Source: Pseudomonadota bacterium (lineage in GTDB: Bacteria; Pseudomonadota; Gammaproteobacteria; Burkholderiales; Rhodocyclaceae). From it: a DNA stretch of 39,906 nucleotides. The notes under the pieces are model-generated. The model was not told where the DNA came from. It saw nothing but the letters and a program-made list of their open reading frames with translations, and ran no database searches. Location of the stretch: positions 1-39,906 of the forward strand of contig JAGTRW010000037.1 of NCBI GenBank assembly GCA_018262095.1. The letters run 5' to 3'. Shown piece after piece: positions 7,285 to 17,300 of the stretch. A program made the position numbers and the translations under genes. Position 1 is the first letter of the stretch; each line of letters begins with the position of its first letter.

Positions 7285-8445
7285 ATGATAGAAAATCATG
7301 GTCTTGCGATAGATTCAAAGTTTCCCAATGTCGGCGTCACGATCTTTACCGTGATGTCCAAACTCGCCGCCGATTGCGGCGCAATCAACCTGTCGCAGGG
7401 CTTCCCCGATTTTCAGGCCGAGCCGGCGCTGTTCGAGGCGACGTTCGCCGCGATGCAGGCGGGGCGAAACCAGTATCCGCCGATGACCGGAATGCCCGAG
7501 TTGCGCTGCGCGATCGCCGACAAGATCGAGTCCTTGTACGGCGCGCGCTACGACGGAGAGCACGAAATCACCGTCACCGCCGGCGCGACGCAGGCGATCT
7601 TCACGGCGATCGCCGCCTTCGTTCGCGCCAGCGACGAGGTGATCGTCTTCGAACCGGTCTATGACAGCTACGTCCCGGCGATCGAAACGGTCGGCGGCAA
7701 GGCGGTTTTCGCCCAGCTCGAATTCCCCGACTACAAGCCTGACTGGAGCCAGGTGCGCGCGCTGATCACGCCGCGCACGCGGATGATCATCATCAATTCG
7801 CCGCACAATCCGACCGGCAGCTTGCTCGACGCCGACGATCTCGCAGCGCTCGCCGAGCTGACGCGCGACACCGACATCGTGGTGCTCTCCGACGAGGTCT
7901 ATGAGCACATCGTCTATGACGGCGCGCGACATCAGAGCGTCGCCACGCACCCGGAACTTGCGGCGCGCAGCCTGATCGTCTCGTCTTTCGGCAAGACCTA
8001 TCACATCACCGGCTGGAAGATCGGCTACATCTACGGCGCGCAGGCGCTGACCCGCGAATTTCGCAAGGTCCATCAGTTCAACGTGTTCACGGTCAATACG
8101 CCGTGCCAGCTCGGGATCGCCGACTATATGCGCGATGCGTCACGCCACCTGGGTCTCGCCGCCTTCTACCAGGAAAAACGCGACTATTTTCGCGCCCAGT
8201 TGCAGGGCTCGCGCTTCGAACTGCTGCCGTGCCGTGGCACCTATTTCCAGGTCGCGCGCTACGACGCGATCTCGGATCTGCCCGAGAACGAGTTCGCCAA
8301 GTGGCTGACGAGCGAGGTCGGTGTCGCGGTGATTCCGGTCTCGGCTTTCTATCACGACGGTCGCGATGACCGCGTCGTTCGCTTTTGTTTTGCCAAGAAA
8401 GAATCGACGTTGTCCGCTGCGGGCGAGAAGCTGCGGCGGCTTTGA
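7285..8445 (+). CDS. Pyridoxal-phosphate aminotransferase, YbdL-like methionine aminotransferase
   Basis: Fold-type I PLP enzyme that transaminates methionine or its keto acid KMTB, also aromatic amino acids in E. coli YbdL. Typical sequence marks are AINLSQGFPDF near the N-terminus, TVTAGATQAIF, NSPHNPTGS, LSDEVYEH and SFGKTYHITGWKIGY. The last contains the Schiff-base lysine (Lys237 with this start). The C-terminus has RGTYFQV and VRFCFAKKE. The first ATG of the frame is 7285 (MIENHGLAID); a longer frame begins at a TTG at 7225 without a better ribosome site. Length is 386 residues, matching YbdL. It may serve as the last step of methionine salvage, for which mtnA is present at the left window edge. 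It is 109 bases after the HAD gene and may have its own promoter. Confidence 0.9.
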   Translation: MIENHGLAIDSKFPNVGVTIFTVMSKLAADCGAINLSQGFPDFQAEPALFEATFAAMQAGRNQYPPMTGMPELRCAIADKIESLYGARYDGEHEITVTAGATQAIFTAIAAFVRASDEVIVFEPVYDSYVPAIETVGGKAVFAQLEFPDYKPDWSQVRALITPRTRMIIINSPHNPTGSLLDADDLAALAELTRDTDIVVLSDEVYEHIVYDGARHQSVATHPELAARSLIVSSFGKTYHITGWKIGYIYGAQALTREFRKVHQFNVFTVNTPCQLGIADYMRDASRHLGLAAFYQEKRDYFRAQLQGSRFELLPCRGTYFQVARYDAISDLPENEFAKWLTSEVGVAVIPVSAFYHDGRDDRVVRFCFAKKESTLSAAGEKLRRL

Positions 8446-8502
8446 TCTGGCGCTGCGCTAGAATAAGCCATTCGGCATTGCGCCGTCACCGAGGAGAAAA
8501 TC

Positions 8503-8937
8503 ATGAGCATGCTGCAGGAGTTCAAGGCCTTCGCGATGAAGGGCAACGTCATGGATCTGGCGGTCGGCGTGATCATCGGCGCGGCTTTCGGCAAGATCGT
8601 CGATTCGATCGTCGGCGACCTGATCATGCCGCTGGTCGCCTGGATCATGGGCGGCAAGCTCGATTTCTCGGGAATGTTCCTGGTGCTCGGCAAGGTTCCC
8701 GAAGGCACGGCGACGACGCTCGACGCGCTCAGGAAGGCGCAGGTGCCGGTCTTCGCCTACGGCAACTTCATCACCATCCTGGTCAACTTCGTGATCCTGG
8801 CGTTCATCATTTTCATCATGGTCAAGCAGGTCAACCGGCTACGCAAGGAAGAACCCGCGGCACCCGCGCCAGAACCCGCACCGACCCCGGAAGACGTGCT
8901 GCTGCTGCGCGAGATCCGCGACAGCCTCAAGAAGTAG
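8503..8937 (+). CDS. mscL: Large-conductance mechanosensitive channel MscL
   Basis: Homopentameric inner-membrane channel that opens at high membrane tension to release solutes during hypo-osmotic shock. The 144-residue protein starts with the amphipathic helix [21 protein letters not shown]1 follows ([19 protein letters not shown], including the glycine-rich constriction). A periplasmic loop of about 45 residues comes next, then TM2 ([19 protein letters not shown]) and a charged C-terminal bundle ending in REIRDSLKK. An unusual proline/alanine/glutamate-rich linker (repeats of APEPAP type) joins TM2 to the C-terminal helix. GAGGAGA lies just before the ATG. It is a single gene with its own spacing to both neighbours. 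Identification is certain by motif and size. Confidence 0.97.
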   Translation: MSMLQEFKAFAMKGNVMDLAVGVIIGAAFGKIVDSIVGDLIMPLVAWIMGGKLDFSGMFLVLGKVPEGTATTLDALRKAQVPVFAYGNFITILVNFVILAFIIFIMVKQVNRLRKEEPAAPAPEPAPTPEDVLLLREIRDSLKK

Positions 8938-8954
8938 TTGCTTGAAAAATACGA

Positions 8955-8984
8955 CCACGGCGAACACGGCGGGCACGGCGAAGG
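8955..8984 (+). repeat. Single arm of the 9-bp-period CACGGCG intergenic repeat
   Basis: Three consecutive 9-base units CCACGGCGA, ACACGGCGG, GCACGGCGA follow mscL by 17 bases. This is the same unit as in the paired elements near 20.66, 24.5 and 34.9 kb. No inverted partner arm was found before aroP at 9092, so it appears to be a solo or decayed copy. Confidence 0.7.
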
Positions 8985-9091
8985 CCATTTCAGTTAGTGC
9001 TCGATCTCCGTGCGGCGTTGTCGTTGCCTTCGCCCAGAAAGACGGGCCCGGCGGAGTTCGCGCGATCGTCCTCTTTATAAAATGAATGCTC

Positions 9092-10483
9092 ATGTCTGAA
9101 CAGCACCAGAATCATGTTTTGAAGCGCGCTTTGAAGAATCGTCACATCCAGCTGATTGCCCTGGGTGGGGCGATCGGCACCGGTCTTTTTCTGGGGGTCG
9201 CGCAGACCATCCGGCTGGCTGGCCCGGCGGTATTGCTGGGCTATGTGATCGCCGGGGCGATTGCCTTCTTCATCATGCGCCAGCTCGCCGAGATGGTGGT
9301 TGAGGAGCCGGTGGCCGGGTCGTTCAGCCATTTCGCCAATCGCTACTGGGGTGGCCTTGCCGGTTTCATGTCGGGCTGGAATTACTGGGTGCTCTATGTG
9401 CTGGTCAGCATGGCCGAGCTTTCGGCGGTCGGCATCTATGTACAGTACTGGTGGCCGGGGGTGCCGACGTGGACGTCGGCGCTGTTTTTCTACCTCCTGA
9501 TCAATGCGATCAACCTGCTTCACGTCAAGCTGTTCGGCGAGATGGAGTTCTGGTTCGCGATCATCAAGGTGCTGGCGATCCTGGGAATGATCGCTTTCGG
9601 CGGCTATCTGCTGGTCAGCGGCGCGGGCGGGGCGCAGGCTTCAGTCAAGAATTTGTGGCAGCTGGGCGGATTTTTCCCGCATGGCGCCAGCGGTTTGGTG
9701 ATGGCCATGGCGATCATCATGTTCTCCTTCGGCGGTCTGGAGCTGGTCGGCATTACCGCGGCCGAGGCCGACGATCCGGCCACCAGCATTCCGAAAGCGA
9801 CCAATCAGGTGATCTATCGCATCCTGATCTTCTACGTCGGTGCGCTGGCGGTGTTGCTGTCGCTGTTCCCCTGGGATCTGGTGCAGGAAGGCGGCAGCCC
9901 GTTCGTGATGATCTTCTATGCGCTCGATTCGGAACTGGTCGCGACGATCCTCAACATCGTCGTGTTGACTGCCGCGTTGTCGGTCTATAACAGCTGCGTC
10001 TATTGCAACAGCCGCATGCTGCTTGGGCTGGCCGTCCAGGGCAATGCGCCGGCCGCGCTCGGGCGCGTCAGCGTACGCGGCATTCCGGTCGCGGCGCTGG
10101 GCGTGTCGGCCGTGGCCACCGCCGGTTGCGTGCTGCTCAACTATCTGATGCCGGGCCAGGCTTTCGGTTTGTTGATGGCGTTGGTGGTCGCGGCGTTGAT
10201 CATCAACTGGGCAATGATCAGCATCACCCATCTCAAATTTCGCCAGGCGATGGCCAGGCGCGGGATCACGCCGCGCTATCGCTGCTACGCCGCGCCGCTG
10301 ACCAACTACCTGTGCCTCGCCTTCATGGCCGGCATCCTGATCGTGATGTGGATGACGCCGGAGATGCGCATCTCGGTCGCGCTGATTCCCGTCTGGCTGC
10401 TCGTGCTCTGGCTGTTCCACGCCTGGCGCCGACGGATTCCTGATGACGTCGGCGCGATCAAGCCTGCCGACGTCGGCTTGTAA
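9092..10483 (+). CDS. aroP: Aromatic amino acid permease, AroP-like (APC family)
   Basis: Inner-membrane proton symporter for phenylalanine, tyrosine and tryptophan. About 463 residues and 12 predicted helices. The chain follows E. coli AroP closely from memory. Shared blocks are LKNRHIQLIALGGAIGTGLF, SGWNYWVLYVLVSMAEL, FGEMEFWFAIIK, IIMFSFGGLELVGITAAEAD, SIPKATNQVIYRILIFY and VYNSCVYCNSRML. The last two blocks are characteristic of the AroP/PheP branch rather than of GABA or lysine permeases. The start is set at ATG 9092 (MSEQHQNH); alternative starts at 9082-9086 exist, and none has a clear Shine-Dalgarno sequence. It converges on the DyP peroxidase gene with 27 bases between stops. Exact specificity (AroP versus PheP) cannot be decided by eye. 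Confidence 0.9.
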   Translation: MSEQHQNHVLKRALKNRHIQLIALGGAIGTGLFLGVAQTIRLAGPAVLLGYVIAGAIAFFIMRQLAEMVVEEPVAGSFSHFANRYWGGLAGFMSGWNYWVLYVLVSMAELSAVGIYVQYWWPGVPTWTSALFFYLLINAINLLHVKLFGEMEFWFAIIKVLAILGMIAFGGYLLVSGAGGAQASVKNLWQLGGFFPHGASGLVMAMAIIMFSFGGLELVGITAAEADDPATSIPKATNQVIYRILIFYVGALAVLLSLFPWDLVQEGGSPFVMIFYALDSELVATILNIVVLTAALSVYNSCVYCNSRMLLGLAVQGNAPAALGRVSVRGIPVAALGVSAVATAGCVLLNYLMPGQAFGLLMALVVAALIINWAMISITHLKFRQAMARRGITPRYRCYAAPLTNYLCLAFMAGILIVMWMTPEMRISVALIPVWLLVLWLFHAWRRRIPDDVGAIKPADVGL

Positions 10484-10510
10484 GCCGGTACTCGAAAACG
10501 CTCGCTGCCC

Positions 10511-11401
10511 TCAGCGGTCCGGAAATACCCCCAGCGGCGCGAGTTCGAGCTTGCCGTCCTTGAGCGCCGGGCACCAGTAGTAGGCGCCGCTGACCGGCTG
10601 GGTGAAGGTGAATAGCGCGTCGCTAACGCCGTCTTCGCGACCGACCATGCGCTTTAGCTGCGCTTCGAAGGCGTCGAACGAGTGGCCGAAAGCGACGAAC
10701 AGCAGGCCGCCGTCGTTGCCTTCGGCCCACGGCATCGAGCGGCGCAGCACGAAGGCTTCGGGGGAGAACGACTCCTGCGCGGTGCGCTTGACGTGGGCGC
10801 AGGTCGGCGCGTCGTCCAACTCCTCGTTGTCGCATTGGCGGCGGCCGATGGCATTGTCCTTGGCGTGCTGACTGAGCGCTTCGAAACAGTCGAAATTGTG
10901 CCGCCAGCGCTGCGTTGCGACAAAGCTCGATCCGGCCAGCGGCGAGTCGGGTCCGACGATCGCGGCGTCGATCGCCGCCTCGCCAACCGGATTCTCGGTG
11001 CCGTCCTCAAAGCCCGAGAGGTCGCGTCCTTCTGCATACTTGAAAGCGTCGACGATGTCGTGCAGGGTGAAGGCGGGGGCCAGTGCGCAGGTGATTTTGC
11101 GCGAGCGGTGCAGCAGTTCGCCGCGGTCGTCGCCGCGCAGCCAGAGCCACAACACTTCGGGGGCGGCCTCGATGGAAAGTCCCGGCGCGGTGATTTGCGG
11201 CAGGCTCTTGAGTCCGGCGATCTTGGCGCCGAGCGCCGAGGCCAGGCTCTGGCCGAAGCCGACCACGGTATTTTCTCCGTCGGCGAGTTCGCGCAGCGCG
11301 GCGAGCGCCGCGGCGATCTGCGCAACGTCGCCGAGCGCGAAGCTCAGGTAACGCGCGTGTTGAGGTATCGGCAGCAGGATTCCCGGTTGGGCGGTGATCA
11401 T
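10511..11401 (-). CDS. DyP-type haem peroxidase (YfeX-like)
   Basis: Haem peroxidase of the dye-decolourising family, about 296 residues, cytosolic (no signal peptide). The family signature GxxDG is present as G-F-E-D133-G134 followed by TEN. The proximal haem ligand is most likely His203 in CAHVKRT. The block GLLFVAFGHSFDAFE in the last third is also standard. The ATG at 11401 (MITAQPGILL) is preferred over an upstream extension to 11440, because the upstream part lies inside the 3' end of glnE. It begins 2 bases after the glnE stop, so the two genes are presumably translationally coupled. In vivo substrate of this family is unsettled; no encapsulin gene is nearby and no encapsulin-targeting tail is evident. 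Confidence 0.93.
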   Translation of the reverse strand: MITAQPGILLPIPQHARYLSFALGDVAQIAAALAALRELADGENTVVGFGQSLASALGAKIAGLKSLPQITAPGLSIEAAPEVLWLWLRGDDRGELLHRSRKITCALAPAFTLHDIVDAFKYAEGRDLSGFEDGTENPVGEAAIDAAIVGPDSPLAGSSFVATQRWRHNFDCFEALSQHAKDNAIGRRQCDNEELDDAPTCAHVKRTAQESFSPEAFVLRRSMPWAEGNDGGLLFVAFGHSFDAFEAQLKRMVGREDGVSDALFTFTQPVSGAYYWCPALKDGKLELAPLGVFPDR

Positions 11402-11403
11402 GA

Positions 11404-14148
11404 TTATTTTCTGTCCGGTTGATCGAAAACGAATTGCCACAGCGCTTTGACGGCGTCGATGCGGCGGCGATAGGCGTCGCGCTCGACGCGCGAACTGCTG
11501 ATTCCGTCAAGGCGCATGGCGTGCTGCAGGCGGCGGAATTCGCGGTAGGTCTCGCGCACCGGGTCGGCGAGTTGCGGCGGGATCAGCCCGAGCTCGGCGG
11601 CGATGCGCAGCAACGCGATGTTGCCGAGGTTGGCGCACAGGTGTTCGTGCGCGTGAGCATGACCAAGCACCAGGTACTGGACGATGAACTCGACGTCGAC
11701 CAGCCCGCCCGGATCCTGCTTGAGGTCGAAGAACTCATCGCTGTTCGAGGCGTGGTTGTCGAGCATGCGCTGGCGCATGACCAGCACGTCTTCGCGCAGT
11801 TTGGCAAGGTCGCGCGGCTGGCGCAGGATTTCGACGCGGATCGCCTCGAAGCGCTGGCCCAGTTCGGGATCGCCGGCGCAGAAGCGCGCGCGCGTCAGCG
11901 CCTGGTGTTCCCAAGCCCAGGCCTTGGTCAGTTGATACTCGTGGAAGGCTTCGAGCGTGCTGACCAGCATCCCCGAGTCGCCGTTCGGGCGCAGGCGCAA
12001 ATCGGTGTCGAACAGCATTCCGGCCGACGTCCGGCTCGACATCCAGGTGCTCATGCGCTGGCCGAGGCGCGCGTAGAGCGCGCCGACGTCGGGCTCGGGG
12101 TCGTCGTGCAGGAAGACGAGGTCGAGGTCGGAGCCGTAGGCGAGTTCCTTGCCGCCGAGCTTGCCGTAGGCGATCACCGCGAACTTGGGCGGCCGCTCGG
12201 GGTGCGGATGGCGGTCGCGGAGCTTGCTCCAGCACAGGGCTAGCGTGGTGCGTACGACGATGTCGGCCAGTTCGGTGAGGTGGTCGGCGAGGCGCTCGAC
12301 CGTTTGCAGTCCGGCGATGTCCTGCGCCAGCAGGCGGAAGACCTGGGCGTGATGCGCTTCGCGCAGGACGTCCATTTCGCGCTCGGTGTCGCCTTCGTGT
12401 TCGGCGAGGCGCTGCGCAAGTTCGTCGGAAAAATTCGCCCAGTCGGTCGCGATCTCGTAGAGGCGCGGGTCGAGCACCTCGTCGAGCAGGATCGGGTGAC
12501 GCGTCAGGTAATTGGCTGCCCACGACGAGCTGCCGATGATCTCGGCGACCTTCGAGAGCGTTTGCGGGTATTGCTGCAGCAGCGCGAGATAGGCGCCGCG
12601 CCGGCTGATCGTCTCGAAAAAGTCGAGTCCGCGCTGCCAGGTCGCATCGGGCGTTTTGGTTGCCGCGGCGGCGTCGATCAGGCGCGGTCCCAAGGCATCG
12701 AGGCGTTCGCGGTTGGGCGCCGGCAACTGCAGGTATTTGGCGCTTTTACGGAAGCTCGCCAGCCGTTCGAGCATCGCCTGCGGCTGGCGGAAACCGATCT
12801 CGCCGAGCGTTTCGATCGCGTCGTCGTGGTCGATCTGCTCGAACCACAGTCCGGCCAGCGCGTGGGTTCCCGCTTCCGGGTCGGAGAAAATTTCGCCGAA
12901 GTGTCTGGCGACGCGCTGGCGGTGGCCGTCGAGCACGGCGTAGAACGACGGCCAGTCGGCAAAGCCCATCGATCGCGCGATCAGCCGGCGCTCGTCGTCG
13001 CCATCGGGCAGCGTGTGCGTCTGCGCGTCATTGACGTATTGCAAGCGGTGCTCGAGGGTGCGCAGGAATTCATAGGCATCGACCAATTCGCGTTCGCTGT
13101 CCTCGGGCAGCAGCCGCCGCGCGACGAGCAGCGGCAGTACCTTGAGCGTCGGGTGGATCTGCAGTGCCGGGTCGCGGCCGCCGCGAATCAGTTGAAAGAC
13201 CTGCGCCATGAATTCGATTTCACGAATGCCGCCGGGGCCGAGCTTGATATGCTCGGCCATGTCCTTGCGCGCGACCTCGCGGCGGATCTGCGCGTGCAGG
13301 TCGCGCATCGCGTTGATCGCGCCGAAGTCGAGATACTTGCGGAAAATGAACGGGCGCGAGATTTTTTCGAGCGCGTCGCGCCATTGCGGCTGCAGGTTGT
13401 CGCCTTCGTTCATCACGCGTGCCTTGATCCAGGCGTAGCGTTCCCATTCGCGGCCCTGGGTGATCAGGTAGTTTTCGAGCGAGGTCAGCGAACAGACCAG
13501 CGGCCCCGAGTCACCGTTCGGGCGCAGCCGCATGTCGACGCGGAACACCTGGCCGTCGCCGGTGATCTCGCCGAGCGCGGCGATCAAGCGCTTGCCCAGC
13601 CGCGTGAAGAATTCGTAGGCCTCGATCTGGCGGCCACCGCCTCCGAGCCCGGAGGTTTCGCCGTCCTCGGGGTAGATGAAGATGTAGTCGACGTCGGAAG
13701 AGACGTTGAGCTCGCGGCCGCCGAGCTTGCCCATGCCGACCACCAGCATCCGTTGTGGCCGGCCCTGATGGTCGAGCGCTTCGCCGAACTGCGCGGCGAG
13801 TTCGCGATGGACGAAATCGAGCGCGAAGTTGGTCGTCACGTCGGCGAGCTGGGTCATGGTCTCGACGACTTCGGCGAGCGACGTTTGCCGCGCGAGGTCG
13901 CGAACGATCAGTGCCGCCATGACGCGTTGGCGCAGGCGGCGCAGCGCGCGCTTTAGACCGTCGTTGTCAGTCGCCGCCTCGCTGCGCAGAAACTCGGCCA
14001 TCAGTTTGCTGTCAAGCGGATGCTCAGCATGCGCTTTGAGCCAGAGCGTGATCTCAGGACGCGATTCGAGCAGGTGGCGCAGGTAGCGGCTGTGCGTCAG
14101 TGCCGATTGCCATTCGGCCGGCAGCGGATTGTCGGGGTGATCGGTCAT
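11404..14148 (-). CDS. glnE: Bifunctional glutamine synthetase adenylyltransferase/deadenylase
   Basis: Adds and removes AMP on glutamine synthetase in response to PII (GlnB) and glutamine, and so sets nitrogen assimilation activity. The 914-residue chain has the expected duplicated nucleotidyltransferase layout. The N-terminal deadenylase domain has GMGKLGGRELNVSSDVD at about 138-154. The C-terminal adenylylase domain has YGKLGGKELAYGSDLDLVF at about 655-675. Regulatory helical regions lie between and after. Length is close to the E. coli enzyme (946). The start at 14148 (MTDHPDNPLP) has no strong ribosome site. It is divergent from yhdP, with a 209-base spacer holding both promoters, and runs directly into the DyP gene. 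Confidence 0.97.
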   Translation of the reverse strand: MTDHPDNPLPAEWQSALTHSRYLRHLLESRPEITLWLKAHAEHPLDSKLMAEFLRSEAATDNDGLKRALRRLRQRVMAALIVRDLARQTSLAEVVETMTQLADVTTNFALDFVHRELAAQFGEALDHQGRPQRMLVVGMGKLGGRELNVSSDVDYIFIYPEDGETSGLGGGGRQIEAYEFFTRLGKRLIAALGEITGDGQVFRVDMRLRPNGDSGPLVCSLTSLENYLITQGREWERYAWIKARVMNEGDNLQPQWRDALEKISRPFIFRKYLDFGAINAMRDLHAQIRREVARKDMAEHIKLGPGGIREIEFMAQVFQLIRGGRDPALQIHPTLKVLPLLVARRLLPEDSERELVDAYEFLRTLEHRLQYVNDAQTHTLPDGDDERRLIARSMGFADWPSFYAVLDGHRQRVARHFGEIFSDPEAGTHALAGLWFEQIDHDDAIETLGEIGFRQPQAMLERLASFRKSAKYLQLPAPNRERLDALGPRLIDAAAATKTPDATWQRGLDFFETISRRGAYLALLQQYPQTLSKVAEIIGSSSWAANYLTRHPILLDEVLDPRLYEIATDWANFSDELAQRLAEHEGDTEREMDVLREAHHAQVFRLLAQDIAGLQTVERLADHLTELADIVVRTTLALCWSKLRDRHPHPERPPKFAVIAYGKLGGKELAYGSDLDLVFLHDDPEPDVGALYARLGQRMSTWMSSRTSAGMLFDTDLRLRPNGDSGMLVSTLEAFHEYQLTKAWAWEHQALTRARFCAGDPELGQRFEAIRVEILRQPRDLAKLREDVLVMRQRMLDNHASNSDEFFDLKQDPGGLVDVEFIVQYLVLGHAHAHEHLCANLGNIALLRIAAELGLIPPQLADPVRETYREFRRLQHAMRLDGISSSRVERDAYRRRIDAVKALWQFVFDQPDRK

Positions 14149-14357
14149 CGCTCGAAGGGCTCAAATGTTTTCAACATGGCGGCAAATTTACCGCTTTTTA
14201 CGTTATGTAACGCTTTGTTTTTTAAGCAAGGTTCCGGAGTCGGCGTGGATGCTCGGGCAAAGCCGTTACAATTGAAACTTCCATCGATTTTCAGGTAGTT
14301 CGCCATTCTAGTGACGCTTTTCGATAATTGGCAAAATCTTCCGCAATTGAGCGCGTC

Positions 14358-17300
14358 ATGATCCGCGACGACGGCTTGCGTGCGGCGCTCTATCATCGCC
14401 TGCACTTCCTGTGGCCGCTGCTCGCCAACCGGCGGCTGCGCAGCCTGTGGCGCGCTCTGCTATGGAGCTTCTGGCTGATCTATTTTGGCTTCGTCGTGCT
14501 GGTGCTGGCGCTGCGTTACAGCGTTTTGCCGCATATCGAAGACTATCGCGCCGACGTCGAGCGACTGGCCAGCCAGGCGTTGGGGCAAAGCATCAGCATC
14601 GGACGAATCGAAGCGAGCTGGGCCGGGATCAACCCGGATCTGACGCTGCTCGACGTTCGCGTCGCCGACGCCGAGGGGCGGCCGGCGCTGGCCTTCAGCC
14701 GCATCGAAGCGGTGCTGTCGTGGTGGACGGTGCCGAGCGCGCAGCTCAAGCTGCGCCTGCTGCGCATCGACCAGCCGACGCTCAACCTGCGCCGCGCCGG
14801 CGATGGCCGCATCTTCATCGCCGGTATTCCGCTCAACCCGCAGCAAAGCGATAGCGATGTTTCCGACTGGATCCTGGCGCAAAGGCGAATCCGCATTCGC
14901 GGCGCGACGCTGGTCTGGCAGGACGAACTGCGCAATGCGCCAGAGCTGGTGCTCGAAGACGTCGACCTGGCGCTCGACAATGACGGCAATCGCCACCGCT
15001 TTGGCCTGACCGCGCGGCCGCCCGAAGCGCTGGCGTCACCGATCGACGTGCGTGGCGATTTTCGCGGCTCGGATATCGGTGCGATGGAATCGTGGTCGGG
15101 GCAGGCCTATGCGCAGATTGCTTCCGCCGACCTGGCGGTATGGCGGCAGTGGATCGACTATCCGGTCGCGCTGCCGCGTGGGCACGGTGGTTTGCGCGCC
15201 TGGCTCGGCTTCGCGCAAGGCGGCTTGCGTGAGGTCACCGCCGACGTCGCGCTGCAGGACGTCAGTCTGCGCCTGGCCGAGGCGCTGCCGGCGCTTGAAC
15301 TGGAACAGATGTCGGGCCGCCTGGCCGCCAGGTTTACGGCGTCAGGTTTCGCGCTGACCGGGCGGAAGATCGAGCTGGCGACGCGCTACGCGCAAGATGC
15401 CGAGTCGATACGCGTCGAGCCGACCGATTTTCATGTCGATTGGCGTGCCGCGGCAACTGGCCAGTCGGCAACCGGCAGCGCCAGCGCCAGTCGCCTCGAC
15501 GTCGGCGCCTTGGCGCGCCTTGCCGGCTACCTGCCGTTCGACGCGCGATCGCGTCAGTTGCTGACTGACTACGCACCGCAGGGCATGGTCAGTACGCTTG
15601 CCGCCAAATGGAAAGGCGACGCCGACCACCTCGAAAGCTATACGCTCAAAGCCTCTTTCGACCGGCTGGCGCTCAAGGCGCAGGGTGCCGTTCCCGGGTT
15701 TTCGGGCCTCTCCGGCGTGCTTGACGCCAGCGAGGCAGGCGGCGCCGTGACGCTGACGTCGCAAAATTCGACGATCGATCTGCCGAGCGTTTTTCCCGAG
15801 CCGCGAACGACGCTCGATACACTCGCCGCGCAGGCCAAATGGAAGCTCGCCAAGAGCGGGCTTGAAGTCGATCTGTCGCGCGTCGAATTTGCCGGCCCCG
15901 ACGCCGCCGGTTCGGCGCAGGGCGTCTATCGCAGCGCGGCAGACGGACCGGGCGTCATCGACCTCTCCGCGGCGCTGACGCGCGCCGATGCGCGCGCCGT
16001 ATGGCGCTACATGCCGCATGCGGTCGGCAAGGGCGCGCGCCTGTGGCTGCGCGATTCGCTGATCGCCGGGCGCGCCAGCGAGGCGAAGCTGATCCTCAAG
16101 GGCAACCTTGCGGACTTCCCTTTTCTCGACAAGCGCAAAGGCCAGTTCCTGGTCACCGTCAAGGCGCGCGACGCAGTGATCGATTACGCCAAAGGCTGGC
16201 CGAAGATCGACGGCGTCGCCGGCGATCTTCGTTTCGAAGGCAACGGGATGGTCGTCGACGCGCATCGCGGCTCGATTCTCGGTGCCCAGCTTGCCAATAC
16301 GCGCGCCGAGATTCCCGATTTCGACGCGCCGATTTCGACGCTGATCGTCAAGGGGCAGGCGCAGGGGCCGACCTCGGAATTTCTCAAGTTCGTCGAGCAA
16401 AGTCCGGTCGCCGAGCGCATCGATCACTTTACCGACGACCTGCGCGCCAGCGGCATGGGCCATCTCGACATCGCGCTCTCGATTCCGCTCGACGAAACGA
16501 AGCTCGGCAATTCGAAGATCGACGGGACCTACCGCTTGACCAACAACGAAGTGACGGTCGATACCGCGCTGCCGCCGATCAAGCAGGTCAACGGCAGTGT
16601 GCAGTTTTCGGGCAGCGACCTCAAGGTGCCGGAAATCAGCGGCACGCTGTTCGGCGGGCCGCTCAAGATCAAGGGCGGCTTGCAGAAGGACGGCAAGGTG
16701 TTGATCACCGCCAACGGATCGCTCGCCGTCGCGCAGTTACGCAAGCTCTCCGATTCACCGCTGCTCGAAAATGTCTCGGGGGCGACCAGTTATCGCGGTG
16801 AAGTGCAGATCAACAAGCGCAACGCCGATCTGGTGATCGATTCGACGCTGGTCGGACTGGCCTCGACCCTGCCCGAACCCTTTGCCAAGGCGGCGGGCGA
16901 CAGTCTGGCGCTGCATTTCGAAAAGAGACTGCTGCCGACGGTCAACGCCGAGGTGCGCGATCAGCTCTCGGCGACGCTCGGTAGCGTGCTCTCGCTGCAG
17001 TTGATCCGCCGCAAGCAGCGCGATGGTTTTGTCAGCGAACGCGGCGCGATCGGCGTCGGCCGGCCAGCGCAGATGCCAGCCAGCGGCATCGCGCTGGGGG
17101 TCAGCGCCAAGCGTCTCGATCTCGACCTGTGGCGGCGCGTGCTCGCTGCCGCCGGCACCGCGCCAGCGAGCGCGTCGTCGGCGCCGGCGGTGGACTCGGT
17201 GAACATCAAGGCCGACGATTTGTTGCTGCTCGGCCGGCATTTCAACGCGGTCGACCTGGCCGCTTCATTGACGCCGGCGCAATGGACGATTCGTCTGGCG

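Noticed and set aside
12280-13956. A 558-codon open frame on the plus strand
   Set aside because: It is antisense to glnE and has typical shadow composition.
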